The notes: generated by a model from the letters alone, not told the origin. A stretch of DNA of 64,000 bases from Asanoa ferruginea (GCF_003387075.1 NZ_QUMQ01000001.1:2914001-2978000); one strand, 5' to 3'. Counted from the stretch's first letter, positions 1 to 9,969 are shown. Numbers and translations: made by a program.

Positions 1-1
1 G

Positions 2-1276
2 ACCACGCCGGTCGCCGTGCTGGAGCGGCTCGTGATTCCGGCGGCAGACCTCACCCGCACACTCGAGCAGCTTCTGGCGCAGCCCTACGTCCGCGAGGCC
101 GTGGTCCTGTCCACCTGCAACCGGGTCGAGATCTACGCCGCGGTCAGCGGTTTCCACGGCGGCCTGGGCGACATCTGCACCGTGCTCGGCGAACGCGCCG
201 GCTCCGCGCCGGCCGAGCTCGCCACCCACCTCTACGTGCACCACGACGCCGCCGCGGTCGAGCACACCTTCCGGGTCGCCACCGGGCTCGACTCGATGGT
301 GATCGGCGAGGCGCAGATCCTCGGCCAGCTCCGTGACGCCTACCACGTCGCCACCGAGGCCGACAGCGCCGGCCGCACGCTCCACGAGCTGATGCAGCAG
401 GCGCTGCGGGTCGGCAAGCGGGCACACGCCGAGACCGGCATCGACAAGGCCGGCCAGAGCGTGGTGACCGCGGCCCTCGACCTCGCCGCTTCGCACTTCC
501 CCGGCGGCCTCGCCGACCGCCCCGCGCTGGTCGTCGGCGCCGGCGCGATGGGCGCCCTGTCGGTCGCCACGCTGTCCCGGATCGGCGTCGGCCCGGTCTC
601 GGTGACCAACCGCGGCGCCGACCGCGCGGTCCGGCTGGCCGCGGCCTACGGCGCCTCCGCCGTTCCGATCGCCGAGCTCGCCAGCAAGCTGGCCGAGGTC
701 GACCTGGTCGTCGCCGCCACCACGTCCACCGAGCCGGTGCTGACCCGCGAGACGGTCGCGGCAGCCCTGCCCGGCCGCACCGGTCCGCTGGTCCTGCTCG
801 ACCTCGCGGTGCCGCGCGATGTCGCACCCGATGTCGCCGGCCTGCCCGGTGTCGTCGTGATCGACATCGACACCCTGGCCGCCGAGCTGCGCGCCGGCCA
901 CCACGCCGCCGACGAGGTCGCGGTCGAGGGCATCGTCGAGGCCGAGGTCGAGTCGTTCGTGGGCTGGCTGCGCGGCGCCGAGATCGCGCCGACCGTGGCC
1001 GCCCTGCGCACCCAGGCCGACGAGGTCGTCGCCGCCGAGCTGGCCCGCTTGCGGCAACGCCGACCCGACCTGAGCGAGGAGCAGCGGTCCGAGGTGGCGC
1101 ACACCGTCCACCGGGTGGTCCGCCGGCTGCTGCACACGCCGACCGTCAAGGTCCGGCAGCTCGCCGCCGCCCCCGGCGGCGACCAATACGCCACGCTGCT
1201 CCGGCAGCTCTTCGACCTCGAGGTCCCACAGACCGCGCTGGTCGACGACGTCCCACCGTTGGGAGACCCCACATGA
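2..1276 (+). CDS. hemA: Glutamyl-tRNA reductase, 5' end outside window
   Basis: This enzyme reduces glutamyl-tRNA(Glu) to glutamate-1-semialdehyde, the first committed step of C5-pathway haem synthesis, in the cytosol. The catalytic cysteine of the STCNR motif is encoded at 116-118. Later come the GEAQILGQ stretch, a Rossmann segment (VVGAGAMG) and the C-terminal dimerisation helices. The frame is open from base 2 and reads TTPVAVLERL, which is internal to the family, so the first residues lie outside the window. The stop overlaps the hemC start (ATGA), which indicates translational coupling in a hem operon. Confidence 0.95.
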   Translation, partial: TTPVAVLERLVIPAADLTRTLEQLLAQPYVREAVVLSTCNRVEIYAAVSGFHGGLGDICTVLGERAGSAPAELATHLYVHHDAAAVEHTFRVATGLDSMVIGEAQILGQLRDAYHVATEADSAGRTLHELMQQALRVGKRAHAETGIDKAGQSVVTAALDLAASHFPGGLADRPALVVGAGAMGALSVATLSRIGVGPVSVTNRGADRAVRLAAAYGASAVPIAELASKLAEVDLVVAATTSTEPVLTRETVAAALPGRTGPLVLLDLAVPRDVAPDVAGLPGVVVIDIDTLAAELRAGHHAADEVAVEGIVEAEVESFVGWLRGAEIAPTVAALRTQADEVVAAELARLRQRRPDLSEEQRSEVAHTVHRVVRRLLHTPTVKVRQLAAAPGGDQYATLLRQLFDLEVPQTALVDDVPPLGDPT

Positions 1277-2199
1277 CCCCGCTGCGCCTCGGCACCCGGG
1301 GCAGCAAGCTGGCGCTGGCCCAGTCCGGCCTCGTCGCGGCCGCGTTCACGGCGGCCACCGGCCGGCCCGTCGAGCTGGTGGAGATCACCACCGCCGGCGA
1401 CCGGTCGACCGCGCCGGTCGCCCAGCTCGGCGTCGGAGTGTTCGTCTCCGCACTGCGCGACGCGCTGGTGGAGCGCCGGATCGACGTCGCCGTGCACTCC
1501 TACAAAGACCTGCCGACCGCCGTGCCTGCGGCGCTGCACATCGCCGCCATCCCGCTGCGCGAAGACCCGCGCGACGCACTGGTGGCGCGCGACGGCCGCA
1601 CGCTCACCGACCTGCCCGACGGCGCGCTCGTCGGCACCGGCGCGGTGCGGCGGATCGCCCAGCTCAACGCTTTGCGGCTGCCCCTGCGGGTGACGCCGAT
1701 CCGGGGCAACGTCGACACCCGGATCCGGCGCGTCCTCGGCCCGGAAGCCGACCTTGACGCCGTCGTCCTCGCCCGGGCCGGGATCGCCCGCCTCGGGCGT
1801 GCCGACGAGATCACCGAAACGCTCGACCCGATGCTGATGCTGCCCGCGCCAGCACAGGGTGCGCTGGCGGTTGAGTGCCGCCACGACGACCATGACCTGG
1901 TCGAAGAGCTCGGCGCGCTCGACGACGGACCGACCCGGGCCGCGGTCACCGCGGAACGGGCCTTGCTGGCCACGCTGGAGGCCGGCTGCAGTGCGCCGGT
2001 CGCCGCCTACGCGGAGCTCGCGGAAGGCGACGACGGTGACGAGATCTACCTGCGCGGTGCGGTGATCAGCCCGGATGGCGAGCGAGCCATCCGGCTGTCG
2101 CGCACCGGGACGCCCGCCGCCGCCGCGGAGATCGGCAAGGCCCTGGCCGCCGAACTCCTCGACCGTGGCGCCGATACCTTGTTTGGGAGCAAAGAATGA
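1273..2199 (+). CDS. hemC: Porphobilinogen deaminase (hydroxymethylbilane synthase)
   Basis: This enzyme polymerises four porphobilinogens into hydroxymethylbilane. At 308 aa it has the normal family length. It opens with LRLGTRGSKLALAQSG, the substrate-binding N-terminus. Cys239 in EAGCSAP is the residue that should carry the dipyrromethane cofactor, and the LPDGALVGTGAVRR stretch is present. It overlaps hemA by ATGA and its stop overlaps the next start by 4 nt, so hemA-C-D-B are probably one transcript. Confidence 0.96.
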   Translation: MTPLRLGTRGSKLALAQSGLVAAAFTAATGRPVELVEITTAGDRSTAPVAQLGVGVFVSALRDALVERRIDVAVHSYKDLPTAVPAALHIAAIPLREDPRDALVARDGRTLTDLPDGALVGTGAVRRIAQLNALRLPLRVTPIRGNVDTRIRRVLGPEADLDAVVLARAGIARLGRADEITETLDPMLMLPAPAQGALAVECRHDDHDLVEELGALDDGPTRAAVTAERALLATLEAGCSAPVAAYAELAEGDDGDEIYLRGAVISPDGERAIRLSRTGTPAAAAEIGKALAAELLDRGADTLFGSKE

Positions 2200-3776
2200 C
2201 CCGCACCCGTAAGCCCGCCGGCCACATCGCGTTCGTCGGGGCGGGGCCCGGCGACCCGGGCCTGCTGACCCGCCGGGCACACGACGCGCTGGTCGAGGCC
2301 GACCAGGTGATCTACGACCGCGGCGTGCCGGAGTCGTTGCTCGCGACGATCCGGGCCGAGGCCAAGGAAGACGCCCAGTTCACGCCCGCCGAGGGCGCCT
2401 CCGGCGACGTGGCCAAGGTGCTCATCTCCGCCGCGCGCTCCGGGCTCTCCGCCGTGCACCTCGTCGCCGGCGACCCGTTCGGGCACGACTCGGTGGTCAA
2501 GGAGGTGCAGGCCGTCGCCCGCACCGCCGTCCACTTCGAGGTCGTCCCGGGCGTCGGCCAGGCCGAGGGGGTGGCCACCTACGCGGGTGTGCCGCTGCCG
2601 GGCCTGCGCACCGCCGCCGACGTCGACGACGTCTCGACCCTCGACTTCGAGGCGCTGGCCACGGCCGTGGCGCGCGACTCGCTGGCACTCGCGGTCGACG
2701 CGGGCGACCTGGCGACTCTCCGCGACGGCCTGCTGGCCGCCGGCCTCGACGGCACCACCCCGGTCGGGGTGACCGGCGACGGCACCGGCGAGACGCAGTT
2801 CACCACGACCTCGACGGTCGACAGCTTCGTCGCCGCCGCGCTCGGCTTCACCGGCCGGGTGGTGCTCACCCTCGGCGCCGGCGTCGCACACCGCGACAAG
2901 CTGAGCTGGTGGGAAAACCGGCCGCTCTACGGCTGGAAGGTGCTCGTGCCGCGCACCAAGGAGCAGGCCGGTGCGATGAGCGCCCGGCTGCGCGCCTACG
3001 GCGCGATCCCGTGCGAGGTGCCGACCATCGCCGTCGAGCCGCCGCGCACCCCGGCGCAGATGGAGCGCGCGGTCAAGGGCCTGGTCGACGGCCGCTACGC
3101 GTGGGTGCTCTTCACCTCCGTCAACGCGGTCCGCGCGGTCTGGGAGAAGTTCGGCGAGCACGGCCTCGACGCCCGCCACTTCGGCGGCGTGAAGATCGCC
3201 TGCATCGGCGAGGCAACCGCCGACGCGGTCCGCGCCTTCGGCATCCAGCCCGAGCTGGTCCCGGCCGGCGAGCAGTCGTCCGAGGGCCTGCTGGCCGAGT
3301 TCTCACCGCATGACGAGGTGCTCGACCCGGTGGGCCGGGTGCTGCTCCCGCGCGCTGACATAGCGACCGAGACCTTGGCCGCCGGCCTGACCGAGCTGGG
3401 CTGGGAGGTCGACGACGTGACGGCCTACCGCACGGTCCGGGCAGCCCCGCCGCCGGCCGAGATCCGCGACGCCATCAAGTCGGGCGGCTTCGACGCGGTG
3501 CTCTTCACCTCGTCGTCCACGGTCCGCAACCTGGTCGGCATCGCGGGCAAGCCGCACACCCGCACGGTGGTCGCGGTGATCGGCCCGAAAACCGCCGAGA
3601 CGGCGACGGAGTTCGGCCTGCGTGTCGACGTCCAGCCGGCCCACGCGTCGGTCCCGGACCTGGTCGAGGCCCTGGCGTCGTACGCCGTCGAATTGCGCGA
3701 AAAGCTGGCCGCGATGCCGGCGAAGCAGCGCCGCGGCTCGAAGGTGCAGGGCCCAACCGCGTTGAGGTTCCGCTGA
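2196..3776 (+). CDS. hemD: Fused uroporphyrinogen-III methyltransferase / uroporphyrinogen-III synthase
   Basis: This 526-aa protein has two domains. Residues about 8-235 form a SUMT/CobA-like tetrapyrrole methylase ([17 protein letters not shown], then a second glycine-rich region). Residues about 248-505 form the HemD domain ([16 protein letters not shown]...). The HemD part closes hydroxymethylbilane to uroporphyrinogen III. The methylase part would start the sirohaem/B12 branch, so the fusion sits at the branch point. This fusion is common in actinobacteria. The methylase half is poorer in canonical motifs than a stand-alone CobA, and whether it is active cannot be judged here. It is coupled to hemC upstream and hemB downstream by short overlaps. 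Confidence 0.92.
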   Translation: MTRTRKPAGHIAFVGAGPGDPGLLTRRAHDALVEADQVIYDRGVPESLLATIRAEAKEDAQFTPAEGASGDVAKVLISAARSGLSAVHLVAGDPFGHDSVVKEVQAVARTAVHFEVVPGVGQAEGVATYAGVPLPGLRTAADVDDVSTLDFEALATAVARDSLALAVDAGDLATLRDGLLAAGLDGTTPVGVTGDGTGETQFTTTSTVDSFVAAALGFTGRVVLTLGAGVAHRDKLSWWENRPLYGWKVLVPRTKEQAGAMSARLRAYGAIPCEVPTIAVEPPRTPAQMERAVKGLVDGRYAWVLFTSVNAVRAVWEKFGEHGLDARHFGGVKIACIGEATADAVRAFGIQPELVPAGEQSSEGLLAEFSPHDEVLDPVGRVLLPRADIATETLAAGLTELGWEVDDVTAYRTVRAAPPPAEIRDAIKSGGFDAVLFTSSSTVRNLVGIAGKPHTRTVVAVIGPKTAETATEFGLRVDVQPAHASVPDLVEALASYAVELREKLAAMPAKQRRGSKVQGPTALRFR

Positions 3777-4759
3777 TGGCCTTCCCTTCAGTGCGCCCAA
3801 GGCGACTGCGGGTCAACCCGGCGGTGCGCCGCATGGTCGAGGAGACCAAGCTCGCACCGTCGGAGCTGATCCTCCCGATGTTCGTCAAGGAGGGCCTGAC
3901 CGAGCCCCGCCCGATCACCACGATGCCCGGCGTCGTGCAGCACTCCCGCGAGTCGCTGCGCAAGGCCGCGGCCGAGGCGGTCCGGGCCGGGGTCGGCGGC
4001 ATCATGCTGTTCGGCGTCCCGGTCAACAAAGACCCGCAAGGTTCCGGCGGCCTGGACCCGGACGGCATCCTCAACGTGGCGATCCGCGACGTGATCTCCG
4101 AAGTAGGCGACGCCACAGTGGTGATGGGCGACGTCTGCCTGGACGAGTTCACCTCACACGGCCACTGCGGAGTTCTCACCGAAGACGGCCGGGTAGACAA
4201 CGACGCGACCCTGGAGTCCTACGCGACGATGGCGGTAGCCCAGGCGTCGGCTGGCGCCCACATGGTCGGCCCGTCCGGCATGATGGACGGCCAGGTGGGA
4301 GTGATCCGCCAGGCCCTCGACGCCGCCGACTACCAGGACGTAGGCATCCTGGCGTATGCGGTGAAGTACGCGTCGGCCTTCTACGGCCCCTTCCGCGAGG
4401 CAGTGGAGTCCTCGCTGGAGGGCGACCGCCGCACCTACCAGGAAGACCCGGCCAACGCCCGGGAGGCCCTACGCGAGGTAGCGCTCGACGTAGAAGAGGG
4501 CGCCGACATCGTGATGGTCAAGCCCGCGCTGACCAACCTCGACGTGATCGCGGCAGTCCGCGCGGCTGTGGATATCCCAGTGGCGGCCTACCAAATCTCA
4601 GGCGAGTTCGCGATGGTCGAGGCCGCTGCCGCGAACGGCTGGGTCGACCGCGAGCGAGCCATGCTCGAAACCCTGACGTCGATCCGCCGGGCCGGCGCCC
4701 AAATCATTTTGACCTACTGGGCCGTCGAGGCCGCCGGCCTGCTCCGCTCCCGCTACTAG
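3776..4759 (+). CDS. hemB: Delta-aminolevulinic acid dehydratase (porphobilinogen synthase)
   Basis: This enzyme condenses two 5-aminolevulinates to porphobilinogen. At 327 aa it has the normal length. The two Schiff-base lysines expected for the family are visible: Lys197 in [14 protein letters not shown] and Lys249 in MVKPAL. The [16 protein letters not shown] region is the zinc/metal-binding stretch; it has fewer cysteines than the animal zinc enzymes, so a magnesium-type enzyme is likely. Its ATG overlaps the hemD stop. It is the last gene of the operon and is followed by a long palindrome. Confidence 0.96.
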   Translation: MAFPSVRPRRLRVNPAVRRMVEETKLAPSELILPMFVKEGLTEPRPITTMPGVVQHSRESLRKAAAEAVRAGVGGIMLFGVPVNKDPQGSGGLDPDGILNVAIRDVISEVGDATVVMGDVCLDEFTSHGHCGVLTEDGRVDNDATLESYATMAVAQASAGAHMVGPSGMMDGQVGVIRQALDAADYQDVGILAYAVKYASAFYGPFREAVESSLEGDRRTYQEDPANAREALREVALDVEEGADIVMVKPALTNLDVIAAVRAAVDIPVAAYQISGEFAMVEAAAANGWVDRERAMLETLTSIRRAGAQIILTYWAVEAAGLLRSRY

Positions 4760-4801
4760 CGGCCGCTCAGTCGATCTCTTTCGGCCCGTCCAGGGCCGAC
4801 C

Positions 4802-4893
4802 CCTGTTTTCAGGCTTTGCTCTGCACCCCTGTAGGAAGCACCTTCGCGTCGGGGTGCTTCCTACAAGGGTGCAGAGCAAAGCCTGAAAACAGG
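4802..4893. repeat. Palindromic element 1, 41-bp arms, downstream of hemB
   Basis: The arms are 4802-4842 and 4853-4893, with a 10-nt loop and a single mismatch. The outer part of each arm contains GGCTTTGCTCTGC and its complement. The element can act as a transcription terminator for the hem operon, but the stem is much longer than that needs. Its outer sequence recurs in the second palindrome at 46884-46949, so it is probably one copy of a dispersed palindromic family. Confidence 0.85.
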
Positions 4894-4910
4894 TAGGGCG
4901 GGGTGGGCGG

Positions 4911-4938
4911 TTGTCCACAGGTTCGACCGTTGTCCACA
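4911..4938 (+). promoter_or_regulatory. Two DnaA-box-like sites in direct orientation
   Basis: TTGTCCACA occurs twice, at 4911-4919 and 4930-4938, inside a 16-bp direct repeat (GTTGTCCACAGGTTCG). TTGTCCACA is the DnaA-box form preferred in high-GC actinobacteria. The pair lies 52-79 bp upstream of the XRE regulator start. The match is read directly from the sequence; binding by DnaA is inference. Confidence 0.55.
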
Positions 4939-4989
4939 GGTTCGGCCGCGGTGCTGCCGGGTGACCGGCGCGGGGTACATGCTGCCGTG

Positions 4990-5472
4990 ATGAGCAGGCA
5001 GGACCTTTCCGTCGCCCTTCCGGTTTCCGGGCTCGTGCGGGCCGCGCGGCTGCGGGCCGATCTCAGCCAGCGTCAGCTGGCGGCCAAGAGCGCTATCAGC
5101 CGTGGCACGGTCTCCAAGGTCGAGACGGGTGAGTCGATGCCCAGCTTGGCGATGATGGAGCGGTTGCTCGGGGCCTGTGGGTTTCGGCTTGTGGTTGTTG
5201 ATCAGCATAATCGGCGGTTGCGGCCGATGGTGGACAGTGACAACACGCTTGATCTTGCCGATCGGCGGTTTCCGGCGCACCTTGATGTGATTCTCGATCC
5301 GGAACCCGGCGAGTGGTGGGCCGATATTTACGGGCTGGCGCGGCCGCCGGAGACGTTTTATCGCAATCGGCGGGTGCGGGATCAGCAGCGGCGGCGGAGC
5401 CAGTGGGAAGTGCGGGTCAAGCAATTCCGCAACGCTCCGCCGCCACCATGGCGGCCGGAGTTTTACGTCTAG
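4990..5472 (+). CDS. XRE-type helix-turn-helix protein
   Basis: This is a probable DNA-binding regulator of 160 aa. Residues about 12-65 form an XRE helix-turn-helix: LRADLSQRQLAAKSAISR supplies the first helices and GTVSKVETGESMPS the recognition helix. The rest (LDLADRRFPAHLDVILDP... to the C-terminus) matches no domain I recognise and is rich in Trp, Arg and Pro. I chose the ATG at 4990 because it starts just before the HTH; the open frame extends upstream to 4903 but would run through the DnaA-like boxes. The gene stands alone, so its targets are unknown. Confidence 0.75.
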   Translation: MSRQDLSVALPVSGLVRAARLRADLSQRQLAAKSAISRGTVSKVETGESMPSLAMMERLLGACGFRLVVVDQHNRRLRPMVDSDNTLDLADRRFPAHLDVILDPEPGEWWADIYGLARPPETFYRNRRVRDQQRRRSQWEVRVKQFRNAPPPPWRPEFYV

Positions 5473-5480
5473 ACGCGAAA

Positions 5481-5504
5481 CGGCCCGGCCGAAGGGCCGG
5501 GCCG
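5481..5504. terminator. Bidirectional hairpin between convergent genes
   Basis: CGGCCCGGCC (5481-5490), a GAAG loop and GGCCGGGCCG (5495-5504) form a perfect 10-bp stem. It lies 8 nt after the XRE gene and 20 nt before the end of the opposite nuclease gene. There is no U-tract, as is usual in high-GC actinobacteria. Confidence 0.75.
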
Positions 5505-5523
5505 CTCGCTGAGCGAGGTGCGG

Positions 5524-8500
5524 TTAGTCGTCGTTGCGGATGGTGCCTACGCCGATCGGGTCGGTCAGGACCAGGCCGGGGATGCCGGCGACGATCAGGG
5601 TGAGGGTTTCGTTGGGCTCGCGCTGGCGGTCGCCCTTCACCGTTACGTCGACCGTTGTTGACGTGGCGCCGGCTGGCAGGGTGCGGCAGCCGATTACCGG
5701 GTCGTAGTCAGAGCCTGCCCGAGCCGTCAGGCCCAGCGTGGTGCCGCACAGCAGGACCGGCTCGGACAACGGGCGGGAGACCGACACCGTGAAGCTGAGC
5801 TTTGTCGTGCCGGAGTTGCCCTCCGTCACCGCGGCGTCGGAGACCTTCAGCTCGGCCCTTGAGGAGAAGCGGGCCACCTGTGGGTCGTGGTCGCTCGAAC
5901 CGCGTGAGCCGTCGCCGTCGTAGTTTGCTGACCAGTCGGCGTTGATGTGTGCCGCCCGCATCTGCACCAGGTCGCCGTAGAGCGGGGCGTTGACGAACAG
6001 GTGGTCCAGGGTCTGGGCCTGGCCTTCGAAGGAGTACGAATATGCGCTGGCCGGCACGTCGCGCACCAGGTCTTCCCACAGGTTGTGCAGGCCGGCGTTG
6101 TAGAGCGGGGCGAGTTGGTCGCCCGGGTTGGACTGCACCGGGTCGTCGGGGCGCGGGAAGACGTTGAGGTCTCCGCCGTAGACCACGCGGGCGTTGGGGT
6201 CTGCCGCCTCGATCGCCTTGACGATTTCGGCGCCGTAGCCGGCCTGCTCGCGGCGTTGGCCGATGCGGCCGTCGGGGCCCGACGAGTAGTGGTTGCTGAT
6301 TGCCCACACGACCTGGCGCTCGCTGCTGCCGGGGGTTGCCGACACCAGGAACTTGGCCACCTGGGGTGCGCGGGTGAAGACGTCGGAACCGTCCACCCCG
6401 GTCGACGTGTCTACGTCGGCGGGCAGGTCGGCGTTGAGCGACTTCGGGTTCTGCACGTCGGTGTTGTAGGGGAGCGGGGCACCTCGGTAGGAGACGCCCG
6501 AGTTGGTGCCCAGCACCGCGTCGGCCGGCGTCACGGGGGCCAGGGAGACCCGGTCGGTGCGGTAGAGGAACGCCGCGGTGATGCCGCGGTCGTCGGCGCC
6601 GTCACGGTCGAAGGCGGCGGCGTACGCCGGACCGCCCTTGGCCTTGATGGTCAGCGCCAGTTCCTGGATCGTGTCGGGCGCGCCGTCGGCGTTGTCGGTG
6701 GTGCCGCAGACCAGTGCGCCGCCCGAGACGGAACAGATGTCCTGGTCTTCGGCTTCCTGCACGAGGATCAGGTCGGGGCCGTGCAGGTCGTTGGTGATCT
6801 GGTCGGCGAGCGACGCGAGTTGGGCGTCGTATTCGGCCTGGGTGAGCGGGACGTAGTCGAACGGCGGGGAGACGCCGGGGCAACCGGTGTTGCCCAGGAA
6901 GTCGCAGCCGTCGAAGGGGTCGTCGCGGAAATCGTACAAATTCTCGACGTTGTACGTGGCTACCGCGTACTCCGTGTTGCGGTTAGCGGCTTTTGGTGGG
7001 TTGTTCTTCGACGGGTCGGTGCCGCCCGCGAAGGTGACCTGCTCGGGCTGGATGCCGAACTTGTCGAACGAGAAGTAGAGGCCGCCGACCGCGTCGCTGG
7101 TGAGCTTGTCGAAGGTGTGCACCGGCGGGAGGAGCGTGGTGCTGTCGCCGGAGCGGTCCTTGACGCCCATCGTGCCGAAGAGGATCCGGTTGCCGTTCTC
7201 GTCGTCGAACTTGGCCGGGTTGTTGTCGAGCGGGTGCGAGTCGCGGAAGACCCTTTGGGCGTACGGGTCGGTGCGGGCCAGCAGCGGGTCGTTCTTGTCG
7301 ATCACCCACACCTCGGAGTCGGCGGTGCTGGCGAACACGTCGCGGCCGCTGACCGCCTGTGCGCCGGCCCGGACCCGCATCCGCATGCCCTCGTGCCGCT
7401 CCCAGAACCGGTCGGCGGTGGCGAGGTCGACCGGGGGCACCGCGTCGGTGACCGCTACGTCGGTGTCGACGTTGAGGCCGCTGGCCAGCTTGGACACCAG
7501 CGAGGCGCTGGCGATCTCGGTCAGGTTGAAGTATTCGGTGACCCGGCCGCGGAGCACGATCTCGTCGCCGACCACCGGCTGGTAGCCGCCGATCAGCGTG
7601 GGGAACGTGCTGGTGTAGACGAACACGCCGTCAGAGGTGAGCGGGTCGCCGTCGTCGGCGCCGGCCCGGCTCTGGAAGAAGAAGCCGTATTGCAGCGCGC
7701 CGGCCGCGGTGCGGGAGAGCGCCCGCTGGGTGACCACGCCGCGGATGTCGTAGAGCTGGGCGCTGTTGCCGCTGGCCGGAGCGAGCGGCGAACGGTCGAG
7801 CTTGCCCTGCTCGGCGTCGGTGGTCTGGCCCTGCACCTCGCCGACCGTCAGCACGTGGTTGACCTGGACGGTCAGCGTGCAGGACGCGGTCGTGCCGCCC
7901 TCGTCGCGCGAGGTCACGACGACGGCGTAGCTGCCACCCGGCAGGTCGGCGCTGGCGGTGATCGTGGCGGTGGCGGTGGCGCCCGGGCCGCTGGCGGCTG
8001 TGAACGCGGTGCGGCTGATGCTGCCGGCGGTCGGCGCCGGGGTCACCGAGGTGATGTCGAGGTCAGCGATCGTGTCGTCGGGGTCTGCCGCCGTGACGTC
8101 GCGGGTCGCCGCCGTGCCGGCCGCGGTGACCAGCGCGCTGCCGCAGGTGACGACCGCGGGCGCGTCGACGGGGCCGCCGCCGGTCGAGTGGCTGCCGAGG
8201 CCGCCGAAGGTGTCGACGGCGAAGCCGTCCCATTCGGTCGCCGGGTCGAACGCGTCGGTCGGGTCGAGGTCGCCGGCCGTCACGGTCGCCTTGCGGCGCA
8301 GCGTGTTGTCGGCCGTGCTGGTCAGCCCGGTGCCCCACTCGGTGCCGGGGTCGACGCCCACCTGGCCGAGCGAGTCGACCACCGCGCCGCTCTTGCGCAG
8401 CACGATCGCGTCGTCGCCGTTCCAGAGGCCGGATCCGGTGGTGGCGTCGGCCTGGGCCAGGATCTCGGCGCCCGACGCGGAGTGGGCGAAGACGAACACG

Positions 8501-8772
8501 TCGCCGTCGGCGACCGTGCCAGTGAGCGAAGCGGTGAAGCTCGCGGTGGTCGCGCCGTTGAAATAGACCTGGAGCTGGTAGGCGGAAAGGTCGACGGGCG
8601 CGCCGGTGCCGTTGTAGAGCTCGACGGCCTTGTTGTTGGACGAGCCCTCGACGTATTCGGAGATGAGCAGGTCGGTCGGCGCGGCGAACGCGCTGGTCGA
8701 GACGCCGACCAGGGCGGTGGTCGCGGTCAGGGTCGCGGCCGCGAGTATCGCGGGCGCGCGGAATGAGCGCAC
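5524..8772 (-). CDS. Secreted ExeM/NucH-family extracellular endonuclease
   Basis: This is a 1082-aa exported nuclease, presumably degrading extracellular DNA. An N-terminal signal peptide ends near STSAFA. It is followed by a lamin-tail domain (LLISEYVEGSSNNKAVELYN), a middle OB/NucH region, and an endonuclease/exonuclease/phosphatase domain with ATYNVENLYD (about residue 605), LVQEAED (about 669), NHYSSG (about 827), GDLNVF (about 869) and SSDHDP (about 960). A C-terminal Calx-beta domain follows. I place the start at the GTG at 8772, because GGAGG (complement of 8778-8782) lies 5 nt upstream; the open frame continues to 8799 without a better site. It is a single gene facing the XRE gene tail to tail. 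Confidence 0.9.
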   Translation of the reverse strand: MRSFRAPAILAAATLTATTALVGVSTSAFAAPTDLLISEYVEGSSNNKAVELYNGTGAPVDLSAYQLQVYFNGATTASFTASLTGTVADGDVFVFAHSASGAEILAQADATTGSGLWNGDDAIVLRKSGAVVDSLGQVGVDPGTEWGTGLTSTADNTLRRKATVTAGDLDPTDAFDPATEWDGFAVDTFGGLGSHSTGGGPVDAPAVVTCGSALVTAAGTAATRDVTAADPDDTIADLDITSVTPAPTAGSISRTAFTAASGPGATATATITASADLPGGSYAVVVTSRDEGGTTASCTLTVQVNHVLTVGEVQGQTTDAEQGKLDRSPLAPASGNSAQLYDIRGVVTQRALSRTAAGALQYGFFFQSRAGADDGDPLTSDGVFVYTSTFPTLIGGYQPVVGDEIVLRGRVTEYFNLTEIASASLVSKLASGLNVDTDVAVTDAVPPVDLATADRFWERHEGMRMRVRAGAQAVSGRDVFASTADSEVWVIDKNDPLLARTDPYAQRVFRDSHPLDNNPAKFDDENGNRILFGTMGVKDRSGDSTTLLPPVHTFDKLTSDAVGGLYFSFDKFGIQPEQVTFAGGTDPSKNNPPKAANRNTEYAVATYNVENLYDFRDDPFDGCDFLGNTGCPGVSPPFDYVPLTQAEYDAQLASLADQITNDLHGPDLILVQEAEDQDICSVSGGALVCGTTDNADGAPDTIQELALTIKAKGGPAYAAAFDRDGADDRGITAAFLYRTDRVSLAPVTPADAVLGTNSGVSYRGAPLPYNTDVQNPKSLNADLPADVDTSTGVDGSDVFTRAPQVAKFLVSATPGSSERQVVWAISNHYSSGPDGRIGQRREQAGYGAEIVKAIEAADPNARVVYGGDLNVFPRPDDPVQSNPGDQLAPLYNAGLHNLWEDLVRDVPASAYSYSFEGQAQTLDHLFVNAPLYGDLVQMRAAHINADWSANYDGDGSRGSSDHDPQVARFSSRAELKVSDAAVTEGNSGTTKLSFTVSVSRPLSEPVLLCGTTLGLTARAGSDYDPVIGCRTLPAGATSTTVDVTVKGDRQREPNETLTLIVAGIPGLVLTDPIGVGTIRNDD

Positions 8773-8877
8773 AGAAGCCTCCAGGGGTGGTGGGGGCACA
8801 AGGGGTGGGTCAATCCTGAATGGAACAGCAATCCAGGGCTGTCTAACAGCCCTGGATGGCGATCACGTGTCGAGCCG

Positions 8878-9897
8878 CTAAACGCCGTGCTCGAGGCGGC
8901 GCAGGATGTCGGCCAGGTCGGCGCCGTATTCGTACCACTCGCGGTCGGGTTGGAAGCCCAGCTCGGCGTTGACCTTGAGCATCGACTCGTTGGCCTGTGC
9001 GTTCCAGGTCTGCACCTCGGCGAGCTTGGGCTCGGCCGAGCGCAGCTCGAACAGCATCCGCGCCTTGATGGCCCGGTCGATGCCGTAGCCGCGGTGGTCC
9101 TGGACGACGATCGTGTCGTATTGGTCGGCGCGGGTGGGGTGTTGGGCCGGGACGACGACCTCGGTCAGCCCCGCCACGTCGCCGGTCTTCTCGTGGATGG
9201 CGAGCACGATGTAGGGCTTCATGCCCCGGCGGTGCAGGCAGTCGAGGCTCGCGCGTAGTCGTTGCGGGTCGTAGGAGCTCGGTCGTAGGTCGAGGTCGCC
9301 GTCGTCGACCTCACGCAGCTCGGCCTTGGCCTTGGCGTAGGCGTCGAGCAGGTCGTCGGGCGGGCCACCCGGGCAGAACTCGAGGTGGTAGCCGGCCCCG
9401 ATGCCGCGGGCCATCTCGCCGAGCGAGAGCCAATCGACCGAGTTGAGCCGGAGCACACTGCGGGTCTCGGTGTATTCGCGGACGAAACCCACTGATTCGA
9501 AGAACGTGACAGCCGGGGTGCCGCCGACAACCTCGGCGCCGATAACGGAAAAGCCTTCGTGATAGGTCTTCCGGGCCGCCTGGGCGAGCATTTCCCGGGC
9601 CAGCCCGGCGCGCCGGGCCTTGGGGTGGATCAGCAGCTCGACCACGCCGATGTCGCCCAGGAGCAGCACGTTGGCGTGCCCGACCACCCGAGGTGGCCCG
9701 CCGTTGCCGCTGGGTTCCTCGGCCAGCCAGGAAATGCGTCGCTCACCCGGCATCGTCTCCGCGAGGTATTCACGAAGATAACTCTCTTGCCACAGTGGGT
9801 CATCCGGCAGGTCCGCCATGAGCACCGCATTCAGGCTGTCCAACATCGACCTGAGCTCATCGGCGGAGGCGGTTTTGGGATCCCACTCGCGCACCAT
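8878..9897 (-). CDS. Tandem-domain GNAT acetyltransferase
   Basis: This cytosolic protein of about 339 aa has two GNAT folds. The N-terminal one (residues about 40-150) carries the acetyl-CoA loop region VELLIHPKARRAGLAREML. The C-terminal one (about 190-335) carries VVQDHRGYGIDRAIKARML. Such two-domain GNATs are common in actinomycetes, and the substrate is unknown. The start is uncertain among GTG 9900, ATG 9897 and GTG 9894. It is weakly similar in architecture to the GNAT at 45914-46843. No operon partner is evident. Confidence 0.8.
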   Translation of the reverse strand: MVREWDPKTASADELRSMLDSLNAVLMADLPDDPLWQESYLREYLAETMPGERRISWLAEEPSGNGGPPRVVGHANVLLLGDIGVVELLIHPKARRAGLAREMLAQAARKTYHEGFSVIGAEVVGGTPAVTFFESVGFVREYTETRSVLRLNSVDWLSLGEMARGIGAGYHLEFCPGGPPDDLLDAYAKAKAELREVDDGDLDLRPSSYDPQRLRASLDCLHRRGMKPYIVLAIHEKTGDVAGLTEVVVPAQHPTRADQYDTIVVQDHRGYGIDRAIKARMLFELRSAEPKLAEVQTWNAQANESMLKVNAELGFQPDREWYEYGADLADILRRLEHGV

Positions 9898-9969
9898 CAC
9901 CTGTCTAGCTTGCCGCTAACGGGTCCGAGGCGAAAGGCCTTAGTTCTCCAAAGTGCCGAAGCCATTACG

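Noticed and set aside
646-2280. Long minus-strand open frame across hemA-hemC
   Set aside because: Composition is Arg/Gly/Ala-rich without motifs and it lies fully opposite two certain hem genes.
5947-8766. A 939-codon open frame on the plus strand opposite the secreted nuclease gene
   Set aside because: Its translation is Val/Gly/Arg-rich with no domain. It is the mirror of a high-GC gene; the minus-strand protein has a signal peptide and all nuclease motifs.
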